DNA of 16,358 bases from an uncultured Eubacteriales bacterium (GTDB lineage Bacteria; Bacillota; Clostridia; Oscillospirales; CAG-272), in assembly GCA_910586545.1 (NCBI GenBank), contig CAJUIQ010000033.1, positions 1 to 16,358 of the forward strand, given 5' to 3'. The position numbers and the translations under genes were made by a program. Within the stretch, counting starts at the first letter, position 1. The number at the start of each line of letters is the position of its first letter. This document shows, in pieces, positions 1 to 6,626 of the stretch. The notes beneath the pieces are model-generated. The model made no database searches. It had not been told where the DNA came from and saw only the letters and a program-made list of their open reading frames with translations.

Positions 1-5
1 CTTTC

Positions 6-623
6 CTATTTGATTTGTATCTTTAAATGTGCCAACGCCAATCCCATATTCTCATACTGGATGGCGATATCCGGCGGCACCGTAAGTGAACAGGGAGCAA
101 AGCTCCATATAGCTCGGATATGGTTTTCAACCAACCGGCTGCATACGCGCTGTGCTTCTCCTGCGGGTACGGCAATAATCCCAATCTGTACCGGCTGTGT
201 CCGGCAGAAGGCCTCCAGGCTGTCCATAGGCAGGATCCGTTTACCCATATCGCTTTTTTCTTCCTCTGTCACCGCCTGATCAAAGGCAGCTAGAATGTCC
301 AGCCCGTATCCTGCAAATCCGCTGTAGTCCAGTAGCGCCCGGCCTAGTTTTCCCGCGCCGACAATTACGGCGCCGCCGTTTTCACAGCTGAGATAGGTTT
401 CCAGACTGTCAGCAAGTCCTGCGGCATTGTAGCCGATTTTGGGCTTGCCTGCGCCGCTGATGCAACTCAAGTCCTTTCGTACCTGTACCTCTCCCAGTCC
501 CAGCTCTTTAGCAATGGTGGTTGCGGAAATATTTTGGATTTCCGGCGGCAAGGCACGCAGATACTGCAGATAAGACGGGATTCTGCCAAGGGTAGCCCGG
601 GATATTTCACGGTTTTGCAACAC
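6..623 (-). CDS. rex: Redox-sensing transcriptional repressor Rex
   Basis: Rex is a homodimeric DNA-binding repressor that senses the NADH/NAD+ ratio. It releases fermentation and respiration genes when NADH rises. The 205-residue length fits the family. The N-terminal winged helix (about residues 1-80) contains the family run VRKDLS followed by GKPKIGYN. The Rossmann fold has the dinucleotide loop GAGKLG at residues 89-94. The start is GTG, with a GGGAGG ribosome site 4-5 nt upstream; a TTG one codon later is almost equally well spaced. The gene is complete, with its TAG six bases from the window edge. It is monocistronic within the window, and a promoter with an embedded palindrome lies 42-70 nt upstream, suggesting autoregulation. 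The identification is firm; the target genes cannot be read from this window. Confidence 0.96.
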   Translation of the reverse strand: MLQNREISRATLGRIPSYLQYLRALPPEIQNISATTIAKELGLGEVQVRKDLSCISGAGKPKIGYNAAGLADSLETYLSCENGGAVIVGAGKLGRALLDYSGFAGYGLDILAAFDQAVTEEEKSDMGKRILPMDSLEAFCRTQPVQIGIIAVPAGEAQRVCSRLVENHIRAIWSFAPCSLTVPPDIAIQYENMGLALAHLKIQIK

Positions 624-664
624 GGTACCTCCCTTCCAATGCTGTGTTTCCCTTGTATGGCATT

Positions 665-693
665 ATTCTAACAAAATACGCGCATTTTGTGAA
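665..693 (-). promoter_or_regulatory. rex promoter with palindromic operator in the spacer
   Basis: On the minus strand a -35 TTCACA (688-693) and a -10 TAGAAT (665-670) are separated by exactly 17 bp. The inverted repeat ACAAAAT-N6-ATTTTGT (671-690) fills that spacer, so a bound dimer would block polymerase. The sequences are seen directly; binding by Rex itself is inference, because the site does not match the usual TTGTGA-N6-TCACAA consensus well. Confidence 0.6.
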
Positions 694-800
694 ATGCCTC
701 TTTTTCATATCGGTATTATCTTTATCGATATAATACATGTTGAATAAAAAACTTGTGTTTTTACGGAAATGAATTGTACAGATTTTCATTTAAAAATGGA

Positions 801-821
801 AAAAAGCCCCAGGGGCTTTTT
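801..821 (-). terminator. Intrinsic terminator of the lysR-type gene (bidirectional shape)
   Basis: A 21-base near-perfect palindrome has arms AAAAAGCCCC and GGGGCTTTTT around a single central base. It ends in a T-run on either strand. It overlaps the stop codon of the minus-strand LysR gene (820-822) and would stop its transcription before rex. Confidence 0.8.
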
Positions 822-1746
822 ATCCAAATATAATTCGTTTTGCCTTGCACAATTCGGAGATAAACAGATTATCCAGTTCAGACAAAGTATATTCCTTTTT
901 ATGTATCAAAACATCTTTGTACACACGCTGGTTCTCGCTACAATCCAACTGTACCAGTCCGTATCTCTCCAGCAGTTCTTTTGGAACCGGCGACACCCAC
1001 ATAAACGTGTCCGGATTTTGTGTGAGCAATTCAAACTGGCTGGCCCGTTCAAACACACAGATCCGTCGGCGAATATTGTCCGGCAGTTCTTCCTTTTTCA
1101 CCTCTGCCAGAGGAAGAGACGGGACAAACGGATCCCCGTGGGCAATTTCGATGTAGCTTTCCAAATCATCATAGGTAATGTTGTCTTTTCTGGCAAGGGG
1201 ACTTTCTCTGCTGGCCACCAGCACATAGCGGAACTCCGTAATCATTTCGCATACAAGTCCCTTTTCGTCTATCATCGCCTTATAATATTTGTCGTAAGTT
1301 TCTGCATACCGGACGATTCCCAGTTTATAATCTTCCTGAATAATATTTTTAATTGCTCGCATGGAATTGGTTTCTTTATAAAAGAGTTCCACTTCTGCGT
1401 CATCGCCTAAAAGCCTGGAAAATTTAGCAAAGGCATCGGCCACATAGCTGGCTCGGGGAGCGGAAATGGAAAAACGCTTTTTGCGCACCGCATCTTTTTG
1501 AAACATCCCCGTTACTTCGTCAACCTGCTTTAGAATATTCTTGGCCAGGCGAATAAACACTTCCCCGTCCGGTGTGAGAAACATCCCTTTGGAGGAGCGG
1601 TCAAAAATGGCTACACCCAGCGAGGTTTCCAATTCCTTTACAGCGCGGCTCAAATTTGGCTGTCCCACATAAAGCCTTTCCGCAGCTTTATTTATGGAAC
1701 CAGCCTCTGCAATTTCCACGGCATATTTCATATGTAGTAAGTTCAT
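820..1746 (-). CDS. LysR-family transcriptional regulator
   Basis: A LysR-type regulator: an N-terminal winged helix-turn-helix (about residues 1-60, recognition segment around SINKAAERLYVGQPNLSRAV) followed by a periplasmic-binding-protein-like effector domain (about 90-295). The start is set at the ATG at 1746, giving 308 residues, because AGGAGG sits 6 nt upstream and the LysR homology begins at once (MNLLHMKYAVEIAEAG). An upstream in-frame start would add 14 residues with no ribosome site. The gene diverges from the NSS symporter across 243 bp, the usual arrangement of a LysR protein with the gene it controls. The effector is unknown; given the neighbour it is probably an amino acid or other transported solute (inference). 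An extended -10 promoter and a palindrome at the transcription start suggest autoregulation. Confidence 0.93.
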   Translation of the reverse strand: MNLLHMKYAVEIAEAGSINKAAERLYVGQPNLSRAVKELETSLGVAIFDRSSKGMFLTPDGEVFIRLAKNILKQVDEVTGMFQKDAVRKKRFSISAPRASYVADAFAKFSRLLGDDAEVELFYKETNSMRAIKNIIQEDYKLGIVRYAETYDKYYKAMIDEKGLVCEMITEFRYVLVASRESPLARKDNITYDDLESYIEIAHGDPFVPSLPLAEVKKEELPDNIRRRICVFERASQFELLTQNPDTFMWVSPVPKELLERYGLVQLDCSENQRVYKDVLIHKKEYTLSELDNLFISELCKAKRIIFG

Positions 1747-1763
1747 GAACGCCTCCTGGTATG

Positions 1764-1775
1764 TACGTATACGTA
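1764..1775. promoter_or_regulatory. 12-bp perfect palindrome at the lysR start of transcription
   Basis: TACGTATACGTA is a perfect 12-bp palindrome. It extends to 18 bp (1761-1778) with one mismatched pair. It lies between the -10 element and the ribosome site of the LysR gene, covering the predicted transcription start. It is a plausible operator; the binding protein is unknown. Confidence 0.5.
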
Positions 1776-1778
1776 TAT

Positions 1779-1787
1779 ATTGTAGCA
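1779..1787 (-). promoter_or_regulatory. Extended -10 promoter of the lysR-type gene
   Basis: On the minus strand TGC-TACAAT (1787 down to 1779) is a full extended -10 element. The -35 region (around TAGATT, 1802-1807) is weak, as is common for extended -10 promoters. Transcription would begin near 1772, inside the palindrome at 1764-1775. Confidence 0.6.
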
Positions 1788-1891
1788 TAGAAAGATAAGA
1801 AAATCTACTATTTTTTCCACTCAGAACACAAAACGCCTCCTTGCAAAAGCGACGTCGTTCTACATATTTATCTAAAGATTGTAATAAAAGG

Positions 1892-1919
1892 TTGTGTTTT
1901 TGAGGAATATGTGTATAAT
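1892..1919 (+). promoter_or_regulatory. Candidate promoter of the NSS symporter
   Basis: A perfect -10 TATAAT (1914-1919) is preceded 16 bp upstream by a weak -35 TTGTGT (1892-1897), leaving a leader of roughly 65 nt. A weak -35 fits a promoter that needs an activator, such as the divergent LysR protein. That role is inference. Confidence 0.55.
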
Positions 1920-1989
1920 AAAATAAGTATTATTTTTGGCGGTCCACCCTGGAACCGCTTTTATAAAACATATGGGGAGGTCACGACCT

Positions 1990-3348
1990 GTGGAACACAA
2001 AAGAAGTTCCTTTTCAGGGAAAATCGGATTTGTTCTGGCGGCGGCAGGCTCCGCTGTTGGACTTGGAAACATTTGGCGGTTTCCGTATCTGGCAGCCAAG
2101 TATGGCGGCGGGATTTTTTTGCTTGTGTATATTTTGCTGGCAACTACTTTTGGTTTTTCTCTTATGCTTGCCGAAATTGCTCTGGGCAGAAAAACACGGC
2201 TCAGCGCTATCGGTGCCTTTCAATCCCTGCATAAGCGGTTCTCCTTTTTAGGCTATATTGCCTCTGCGGTTCCCATGATCATTTTGCCCTACTACTCTGT
2301 AATCGGGGGATGGGTAATGAAATATCTGGCCGGGTTTGTTACCGGGCAAGGCGCTGCGATGGCAAACGACGCCTATTTTGGCTCTTATATCAGCAAAACA
2401 GCGGAACCTATCGTTTGGTTTTTGCTGTTTATGGGGATTACGGCAATTATCGTTTTGTTCGGTGTGGAAAAAGGCATTGAAAAGGTCAGCAAAATCATGA
2501 TGCCAGTACTGATTGCACTGATTCTCGGAATCAGTATTTATACTATCTGCACCATGGACGGCGCAATAGATGGAGTCGTATATTACTTGCGGCCCGATTT
2601 CTCCAAATTCTCCATTATGACGGTAGTGGCCGCTATGGGACAGTTATTCTATTCCATGTCCCTGGCTATGGGAATCATGATTACCTTTGGTTCTTATATG
2701 AAAAGGGATATTCGGGTGGAAAAATCCGCAAGACAGATTGAACTGTTCGATACAGGCGTAGCATTTCTGGCGGGACTAATGATCATCCCGGCGGTGTTTG
2801 CCTTCTCCGGCGGGGACGAAGCCGCCCTGAGTCAGGGCCCCGGTCTGATGTTTGTAACGCTGCCAAAAGTTTTTGAATCTATGCCCGGCGGCGCTTTTAT
2901 CGGCACGGCATTTTTCGTGATGGTTTTGTTTGCGGCGTTGACCTCCGCGATTTCCCTTATGGAAACCATCGTTTCCATTTTTCGGGATAAGCTGGGGATC
3001 GGTCGGCGTCCTGCATGTTTGCTGGTCTTTGGAATCTGCGTGGCTCTGGGACTTTTGTCCTGTCTTGGATACAGCGCGTGGAGCACCGTCCAAATCATCG
3101 GTATGCAGTTCCTGGATCTTTTCGATTTCCTAAGCAACAGCGTGATTATGCCGCTGGTAGCCTTTGCGACCTGCCTTTTTGTAGGCTACTTCTTAAAGCC
3201 TAAAACCTTGATCGCAGAAATGGAACAAAGCGGCCCTTTCAAACGAAAAACACTTTTTACCGTTATGATCAAATATATCGCACCGATATTTACGCTTTTG
3301 ATTCTTTTATCCTCTATACTGGATGTGTTTGGTATCATCCATATTTAA
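1990..3348 (+). CDS. Sodium-dependent transporter, NSS/SNF family
   Basis: A neurotransmitter:sodium symporter family protein that would import a small solute, typically an amino acid, with Na+ across the cytoplasmic membrane. The family signature of helix 1 is intact: AAAGSAVGLGNIWRFPY, which carries the unwound substrate and sodium site. I count about 11 membrane segments over 452 residues, one fewer than the 12 of LeuT and like the 11-helix bacterial members such as the Fusobacterium tyrosine transporter Tyt1. The start is GTG at 1990, because GGGGAGG lies 9 nt upstream; earlier in-frame TTG and ATG codons lack a ribosome site. It is transcribed divergently from a LysR regulator, its likely controller. 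Substrate is not readable from sequence; an aromatic or hydrophobic amino acid is a guess. Confidence 0.92.
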   Translation: MEHKRSSFSGKIGFVLAAAGSAVGLGNIWRFPYLAAKYGGGIFLLVYILLATTFGFSLMLAEIALGRKTRLSAIGAFQSLHKRFSFLGYIASAVPMIILPYYSVIGGWVMKYLAGFVTGQGAAMANDAYFGSYISKTAEPIVWFLLFMGITAIIVLFGVEKGIEKVSKIMMPVLIALILGISIYTICTMDGAIDGVVYYLRPDFSKFSIMTVVAAMGQLFYSMSLAMGIMITFGSYMKRDIRVEKSARQIELFDTGVAFLAGLMIIPAVFAFSGGDEAALSQGPGLMFVTLPKVFESMPGGAFIGTAFFVMVLFAALTSAISLMETIVSIFRDKLGIGRRPACLLVFGICVALGLLSCLGYSAWSTVQIIGMQFLDLFDFLSNSVIMPLVAFATCLFVGYFLKPKTLIAEMEQSGPFKRKTLFTVMIKYIAPIFTLLILLSSILDVFGIIHI

Positions 3349-3363
3349 GCCATACAGGATTTT

Positions 3364-3403
3364 GGGAGCGCCTGGTTTTTCCAGACGCTCCCTCTTTCTT
3401 TTT
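3364..3403 (+). terminator. Intrinsic terminator after the NSS symporter
   Basis: A hairpin has arms GGGAGCGCCTGG (3364-3375) and CCAGACGCTCCC (3381-3392), one C/A mismatch and a TTTTT loop. It is followed by a T-rich run. It separates the symporter from uvrB. Confidence 0.85.
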
Positions 3404-3414
3404 ATATAAAAGCG

Positions 3415-3423
3415 TGGTATACT
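3415..3423 (+). promoter_or_regulatory. Extended -10 promoter of uvrB
   Basis: TGG-TATACT is a complete extended -10 motif about 30 nt before the uvrB start. The -35 region (TTTCTT at 3395-3400) is poor. No LexA-type operator (GAAC-N4-GTTC) is visible around it, so SOS control is not supported by what I can see. Confidence 0.6.
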
Positions 3424-3453
3424 AAATCTATCAAACGCAAGGGGGTGGACCCT

Positions 3454-5427
3454 ATGGATCATTTTGAACTTGTATCCTCCTATAAGCCTACCGGCGACCA
3501 GCCGCAGGCGATTGAAAGTCTGGTTCGGGGACTGGAGTGCGGTATGAAAGACCAGGTGCTCATGGGTGTAACCGGATCCGGTAAAACCTTCACGATGGCA
3601 AACGTAATTGCCAGAATGAATCGGCCAACGCTCGTTATCGCCCATAATAAAACACTTGCCGCACAGCTCTGTTCCGAATTTCGCGAGTTTTTCCCAAATA
3701 ATGCGGTGGAATACTTTGTGTCATACTACGACTACTATCAGCCGGAAGCATATATTCCCGGCAAAGACATGTATATTGAAAAGGTCTCGTCCATTAACGA
3801 TGAGATTGATAAGCTGCGCCACAGTGCAACCAGCGCCCTATTTGAACGGCGGGATGTAATTATCGTGGCCAGCGTATCCTGTATCTATTCCCTGGGTCCC
3901 CCGGAGGAATATGCTGCCCAAGTGCTGGCCCTGCGTCCCGGTATGCAAATGGAACGCGACGAGTTGGCCAGACGGCTGATCAACGTAAGTTACAATCGAA
4001 ATGATATGAATTTTATCCGCAATACTTTCCGTATGCGGGGGGACACTTTGGAGGTTTTCCCCTCCAGCCAGACGGACAAGGCCATCCGGGTGGAATTTTT
4101 TGGGGACGAGATTGACCGGGTATCGGAATTTGATCCTCTAACCGGCAAAATCCTGCAAAATTTGAATTACGCCGCTATTTACCCCGCGAACCATTACGTA
4201 GTGAATCACAGCAAAATGGAACAGGCGCTGGACAAAATTGAAAAGGAACTGGAAGAACGGGTTGCCTATTTTGAGGAAGCCGGTAAGCTTCTGGAGGCCC
4301 AGCGGATTGAAGAGCGCACCCGATATGATATGGAAATGCTCCGTGAAATCGGATTCTGCTCCGGTATTGAAAACTACTCCCGTATCCTTGCGGGACGGGA
4401 GCCAGGGGCTGTTCCTTATACTCTGCTGGATTATTTTCCAAAAGATTTTTTGCTGTTTATCGATGAATCCCATGTAATGATCCCCCAGGTACGGGGCATG
4501 TTCGGAGGAGATCACGCCCGTAAAACCAATCTGGTGGATTTTGGCTTCCGACTGCCATCCGCATATGACAACCGGCCTCTGAACTTTGCGGAATTTGAAA
4601 GCAAGCTGAACCAGGTGGTCATGGTGTCCGCTACCCCGGCGGAATATGAGCGAAGCCACGCCGAAGCTATTGTGGAACAGATTATCCGCCCCACAGGGCT
4701 TTTGGATCCAGAGGTGGAAGTACGCCCCGTAGCTACCCAGGTAGACGACGTACTGGGAGAAATTCGCCTGCGGGTCGAAAAAGGAGAGCGTGTATTGGTT
4801 ACCACGCTTACCAAAAAAATGGCGGAAGACCTTACCGAATATCTGGATGCACAGGAAATACGGGTAAAGTATATCCATCATAACGTAGATACCATGGAAC
4901 GCAGCGAGCTGCTGCGAGACCTGCGTATGGGAGTTTTTGACGTACTGGTAGGTATCAACCTGTTGCGGGAAGGTATCGACTTGCCGGAGGTAACGCTGGT
5001 AGCAGTTCTCGATGCGGATAAAGAAGGCTTCTTACGCAGCGAATCCTCTCTGATTCAGATTATCGGCCGCGCGGCACGAAACGCCGGCGGAAAAGTAATT
5101 TTGTATGCGGACAAAATCACCGGTTCCATGCAGCGCGCTATGAGCGAGACGGAACGCCGGCGGAAAATCCAGCAAAAATATAACGAAGAACACGGCATTA
5201 CGCCAACAACCATTAAAAAGCAAATCAGCGAACTGATTAAAATTGGCGTGGCGGAAGACACGCCCAAAAAAGGAAAGAAAAAGCATCTTACCCGACAGGA
5301 AATGGATGCGGAAATTCAGCGGCTGCGTGAGGAAATGCAAAAGGCTTCTAAAGAACTGCGATTTGAAGAAGCGGCATATCTGCGGGATCAAATCCGTGCG
5401 CTGGAAACGACAAAGGCAGGAAAATAG
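3454..5427 (+). CDS. uvrB: UvrABC excinuclease subunit B
   Basis: UvrB is the damage-verifying helicase-like subunit of nucleotide excision repair. It is loaded by UvrA and recruits the UvrC nuclease. The 657-residue protein has the Q-motif region near YKPTGDQPQAI, Walker A GSGKT at residues 41-45, the beta-hairpin segment YYDYYQPEAYIPG that clamps DNA, the DESH Walker B motif, the helicase motif GINLLREGIDLPEV, and a C-terminal UVR coiled coil (EEMQKASKELRFEEAAYLRD) that contacts UvrC. The start is the ATG at 3454, correctly spaced from AAGGGGG; an in-frame GTG at 3445 overlaps that site. uvrA is not in the window, unlike the common uvrB-uvrA pairing. Flanking terminators indicate a single-gene transcript. 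Confidence 0.98.
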   Translation: MDHFELVSSYKPTGDQPQAIESLVRGLECGMKDQVLMGVTGSGKTFTMANVIARMNRPTLVIAHNKTLAAQLCSEFREFFPNNAVEYFVSYYDYYQPEAYIPGKDMYIEKVSSINDEIDKLRHSATSALFERRDVIIVASVSCIYSLGPPEEYAAQVLALRPGMQMERDELARRLINVSYNRNDMNFIRNTFRMRGDTLEVFPSSQTDKAIRVEFFGDEIDRVSEFDPLTGKILQNLNYAAIYPANHYVVNHSKMEQALDKIEKELEERVAYFEEAGKLLEAQRIEERTRYDMEMLREIGFCSGIENYSRILAGREPGAVPYTLLDYFPKDFLLFIDESHVMIPQVRGMFGGDHARKTNLVDFGFRLPSAYDNRPLNFAEFESKLNQVVMVSATPAEYERSHAEAIVEQIIRPTGLLDPEVEVRPVATQVDDVLGEIRLRVEKGERVLVTTLTKKMAEDLTEYLDAQEIRVKYIHHNVDTMERSELLRDLRMGVFDVLVGINLLREGIDLPEVTLVAVLDADKEGFLRSESSLIQIIGRAARNAGGKVILYADKITGSMQRAMSETERRRKIQQKYNEEHGITPTTIKKQISELIKIGVAEDTPKKGKKKHLTRQEMDAEIQRLREEMQKASKELRFEEAAYLRDQIRALETTKAGK

Positions 5428-5452
5428 TGCTGCCCTGCCCCCATATATCAAA

Positions 5453-5496
5453 AGCCGGCAGGAATTTCCTCTCCTGTCGGAAAACGGCTGCTTTTT
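5453..5496 (+). terminator. Intrinsic terminator after uvrB
   Basis: Nested hairpin: outer arms AGCCG (5453-5457) and CGGCT (5485-5489), inner arms GCAGG and CCTGT. It is followed by TTTTT (5492-5496). It ends uvrB transcription just before the next promoter. Confidence 0.7.
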
Positions 5497-5500
5497 ATAC

Positions 5501-5529
5501 TTGACAAAAAGGATTCGAATGTATAGAAT
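5501..5529 (+). promoter_or_regulatory. Near-consensus sigma-A promoter of the DUF1292 gene
   Basis: A perfect -35 TTGACA (5501-5506), a 17-bp spacer and a -10 TAGAAT (5524-5529) lie about 40 nt ahead of the DUF1292 start. Such a match predicts strong vegetative expression. It may also drive the downstream 6S RNA, as no terminator is visible between them. Confidence 0.8.
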
Positions 5530-5569
5530 AATAGTAGCAAGCAAACTCTATCAACAAAGGAGATTAAAC

Positions 5570-5878
5570 ATGGCAGACGAACTTTTTGAGAGTGATGTTT
5601 TTACACTCACCGATGAAGAAGGCAACGAGGATGATTACGAGCTGATCGGAACGGTTGAGGTAGATGACGTTACGTACTACGCTCTCATTCCCTGCACAGA
5701 CGACGATAAAGAGGCTACGGAATATATTGTCCTGCGCGGCGAAAAAGACGAAGACGGAGAAGACGTTCTGGTATCTATTGAGGATGACGAGGAGTTTGAC
5801 CGGATCGCTGATATTTTTGACGATGAATTTGCCGATATCGATTACGATGAAGGCGCCGACGCAGACGACGAAGAATAA
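5570..5878 (+). CDS. DUF1292 family small acidic protein
   Basis: A 102-residue, strongly acidic cytoplasmic protein of the DUF1292 family (YrzB-like in Bacillus), common in Firmicutes and of unknown function. The core matches the family pattern: a short N-terminal segment ending DEEGNEDDYELIGTVEVDDVTYYALIP, then a strand-rich middle (EYIVLRGEKDEDGEDVLVSIEDDEEFDRIADIFDD is the general region). The tail is almost entirely Asp/Glu. Start and ribosome site are clear (AAGGAG 6-7 nt before ATG). In other Firmicutes DUF1292 genes often sit near yrrL/yrrK or mltG; here the gene is alone after uvrB, and the 6S RNA follows within 10 nt. I would not assign a function. Confidence 0.9.
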   Translation: MADELFESDVFTLTDEEGNEDDYELIGTVEVDDVTYYALIPCTDDDKEATEYIVLRGEKDEDGEDVLVSIEDDEEFDRIADIFDDEFADIDYDEGADADDEE

Positions 5879-5884
5879 ATAAAC

Positions 5885-6065
5885 GAACAGCCTGCGGTGT
5901 TTGTGATAAAGTTTTTAATTAAACCCACAGTTGATTCATGGAGTTCGACCCCAAAACGGGAATGCAGGCCTCCCGCCCGCCTCTCCTTATGCGACAGGCG
6001 GACCCGGATGTTGGAAGCACGAAGTGCGGGTATAGGACACCACCTTGCTTAGGGCAGGGTTTCTT
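5885..6065 (+). ncRNA. ssrS: 6S RNA (RNA polymerase regulator)
   Basis: 6S RNA mimics an open promoter and sequesters sigma-A RNA polymerase. What can be seen: a closing stem CCTGC-GGTGT (5891-5900) pairing with ACACC (6037-6041) and GCAGG (6054-6058); a 12-nt bulge on the 3' side; an A/T-rich asymmetric region after the 5' arm, as expected for the central bubble; a hairpin GCAC-GAA-GTGC near 6017-6027; and an apical stem CCGCCT/AGGCGG (5977-5982, 5996-6001). Overall size of about 180 nt fits. From memory, clostridial 6S RNAs share the segments GGAGTTCGACCC, GGAAGCAC and GGACACCACCTTGC, but I could not run a covariance search. Ends are approximate. It could be co-transcribed with the DUF1292 gene and then processed. 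Confidence 0.8.
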
Positions 6066-6110
6066 AATTATGGCTTTACACGGCACGGTGGGTCGTACTG
6101 TTGGATGATC

Positions 6111-6151
6111 CCCCGTAAATAGATTGTATGAACATACATCTGTTTGCGGGG
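6111..6151 (+). other. Long hairpin downstream of the 6S RNA
   Basis: An imperfect 19-bp hairpin: left arm 6111-6130 (CCCCGTAAATAGATTGTATG), right arm 6133-6151 (CATACATCTGTTTGCGGGG). The differences are wobble pairs and one bulge, and the loop is two bases. It has no T-run, so it is not a terminator. It could be an RNA-processing or stability element for the 6S transcript, or part of a separate small RNA. Confidence 0.6.
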
Positions 6152-6160
6152 ATTTCCAAA

Positions 6161-6188
6161 AAGAGGGGAGATAAATCCCCCTTTTTTT
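6161..6188 (+). terminator. Intrinsic terminator ending the 6S/DUF1292 transcript
   Basis: A hairpin GGGGA-GATAAA-TCCCC is preceded by an A-run and followed by TTTTTTT (6182-6188). It is the first clear terminator after the 6S RNA. Confidence 0.75.
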
Positions 6189-6246
6189 ATTTTTATCTCC
6201 TTCCTGTCAAAACGAAAAGTGTGGATTTTATAGGATATCATTTCCA

Positions 6247-6275
6247 TTGACACGGGAAAGTCCATGTGTTATGAT
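6247..6275 (+). promoter_or_regulatory. Near-consensus promoter of the T-box leader
   Basis: A perfect -35 TTGACA (6247-6252), a 17-bp spacer and a -10 TATGAT (6270-6275). Transcription would start near 6282, giving a leader of about 345 nt ahead of the aminotransferase gene. Confidence 0.82.
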
Positions 6276-6281
6276 ATGTAT

Positions 6282-6603
6282 ACAGTGCAAAGGCCGGACC
6301 AAAAGGAACGGATTCTGCAATAAATATACAAAGACAATGAAAAGAAAGAGTAGACGGACAGGCAGTCTGCAGAGAGAGGATGACCGGTGCAAATCCTTGG
6401 CTTGCCCCCGCCGAAGCAGTCTTGGAGTCGCTGCCCGAAGGATGTGTTCCGTAGGCGCAGACCGGGTTTCTCCCGTTACAGAGAAGCGGCATTTTTGTGC
6501 CGGCAGAGTGCAAAGAGAGCGACAGCGCCCTCTTTGAATATCAGGTGGTAACACGGAATTTTTTTCGTCCTGAACGCATACTGCGTTCAGGACTTTTTGT
6601 TTT
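6282..6603 (+). ncRNA. T-box riboswitch (tRNA-sensing leader)
   Basis: T-box leaders read uncharged tRNA and allow transcription of an amino-acid gene when that amino acid is scarce. Visible elements: AGAGAGAGGAT with GGTGCAAATCC (distal Stem I loop partners); the TTGGAGT...GAA segment (6422-6439) ahead of the specifier; GTAGG (6451-6455); a Stem III hairpin ACCGGG/CCCGTT (6461-6476); and the T-box proper AGGTGGTAACACGG (6543-6556), a variant of AGGGTGGNACCGCG. The TGGT in it pairs with a tRNA 3' end ACCA, implying discriminator base A. Specifier candidates between GAA and GTAGG that suit an A discriminator are TTC (Phe, 6447-6449), GTT/GTG (Val) and ATG (Met). TTC best fits the usual position; this is tentative. 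A strong terminator follows. Confidence 0.9.
6567..6603 (+). terminator. T-box regulated intrinsic terminator
   Basis: A perfect 12-bp stem GTCCTGAACGCA (6567-6578) and TGCGTTCAGGAC (6582-6593) with a TAC loop, followed by TTTTTGTTTT. It is the default-off element of the T-box leader, 24 nt before the aminotransferase start. Confidence 0.92.
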
Positions 6604-6626
6604 ACCAGGGAAAGGATTAGAATACA

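Noticed and set aside
607..789. Small 60-codon frame upstream of rex on the same strand
   Set aside because: It overlaps the rex promoter and ribosome site, has no family match I recognise, and would place the rex promoter inside a gene.
769..1410. 213-codon open frame opposite the LysR gene
   Set aside because: The opposite strand is a clear LysR protein; this translation has no domain or coherent composition.
3395..3453. SOS (LexA) operator ahead of uvrB
   Set aside because: uvrB is often in the SOS regulon, but no GAAC-N4-GTTC-like palindrome is present near the promoter.
4138..4881. 247-codon open frame antisense to uvrB
   Set aside because: It lies wholly inside uvrB, has no recognisable domain or ribosome site, and mirrors uvrB codon usage; it is a shadow frame.
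5885..6065. Signal recognition particle RNA, tmRNA or RNase P RNA
   Set aside because: None of their conserved segments (GGAAGGAAGCAG-type SRP core, tmRNA ends, RNase P GAGGAAAGTC) is present; layout and closing stem fit 6S RNA.
6441..6443. GAT (Asp) as T-box specifier
   Set aside because: By spacing from GAA it is possible, but tRNA-Asp normally has G73, which does not pair with the TGGT of this T-box.
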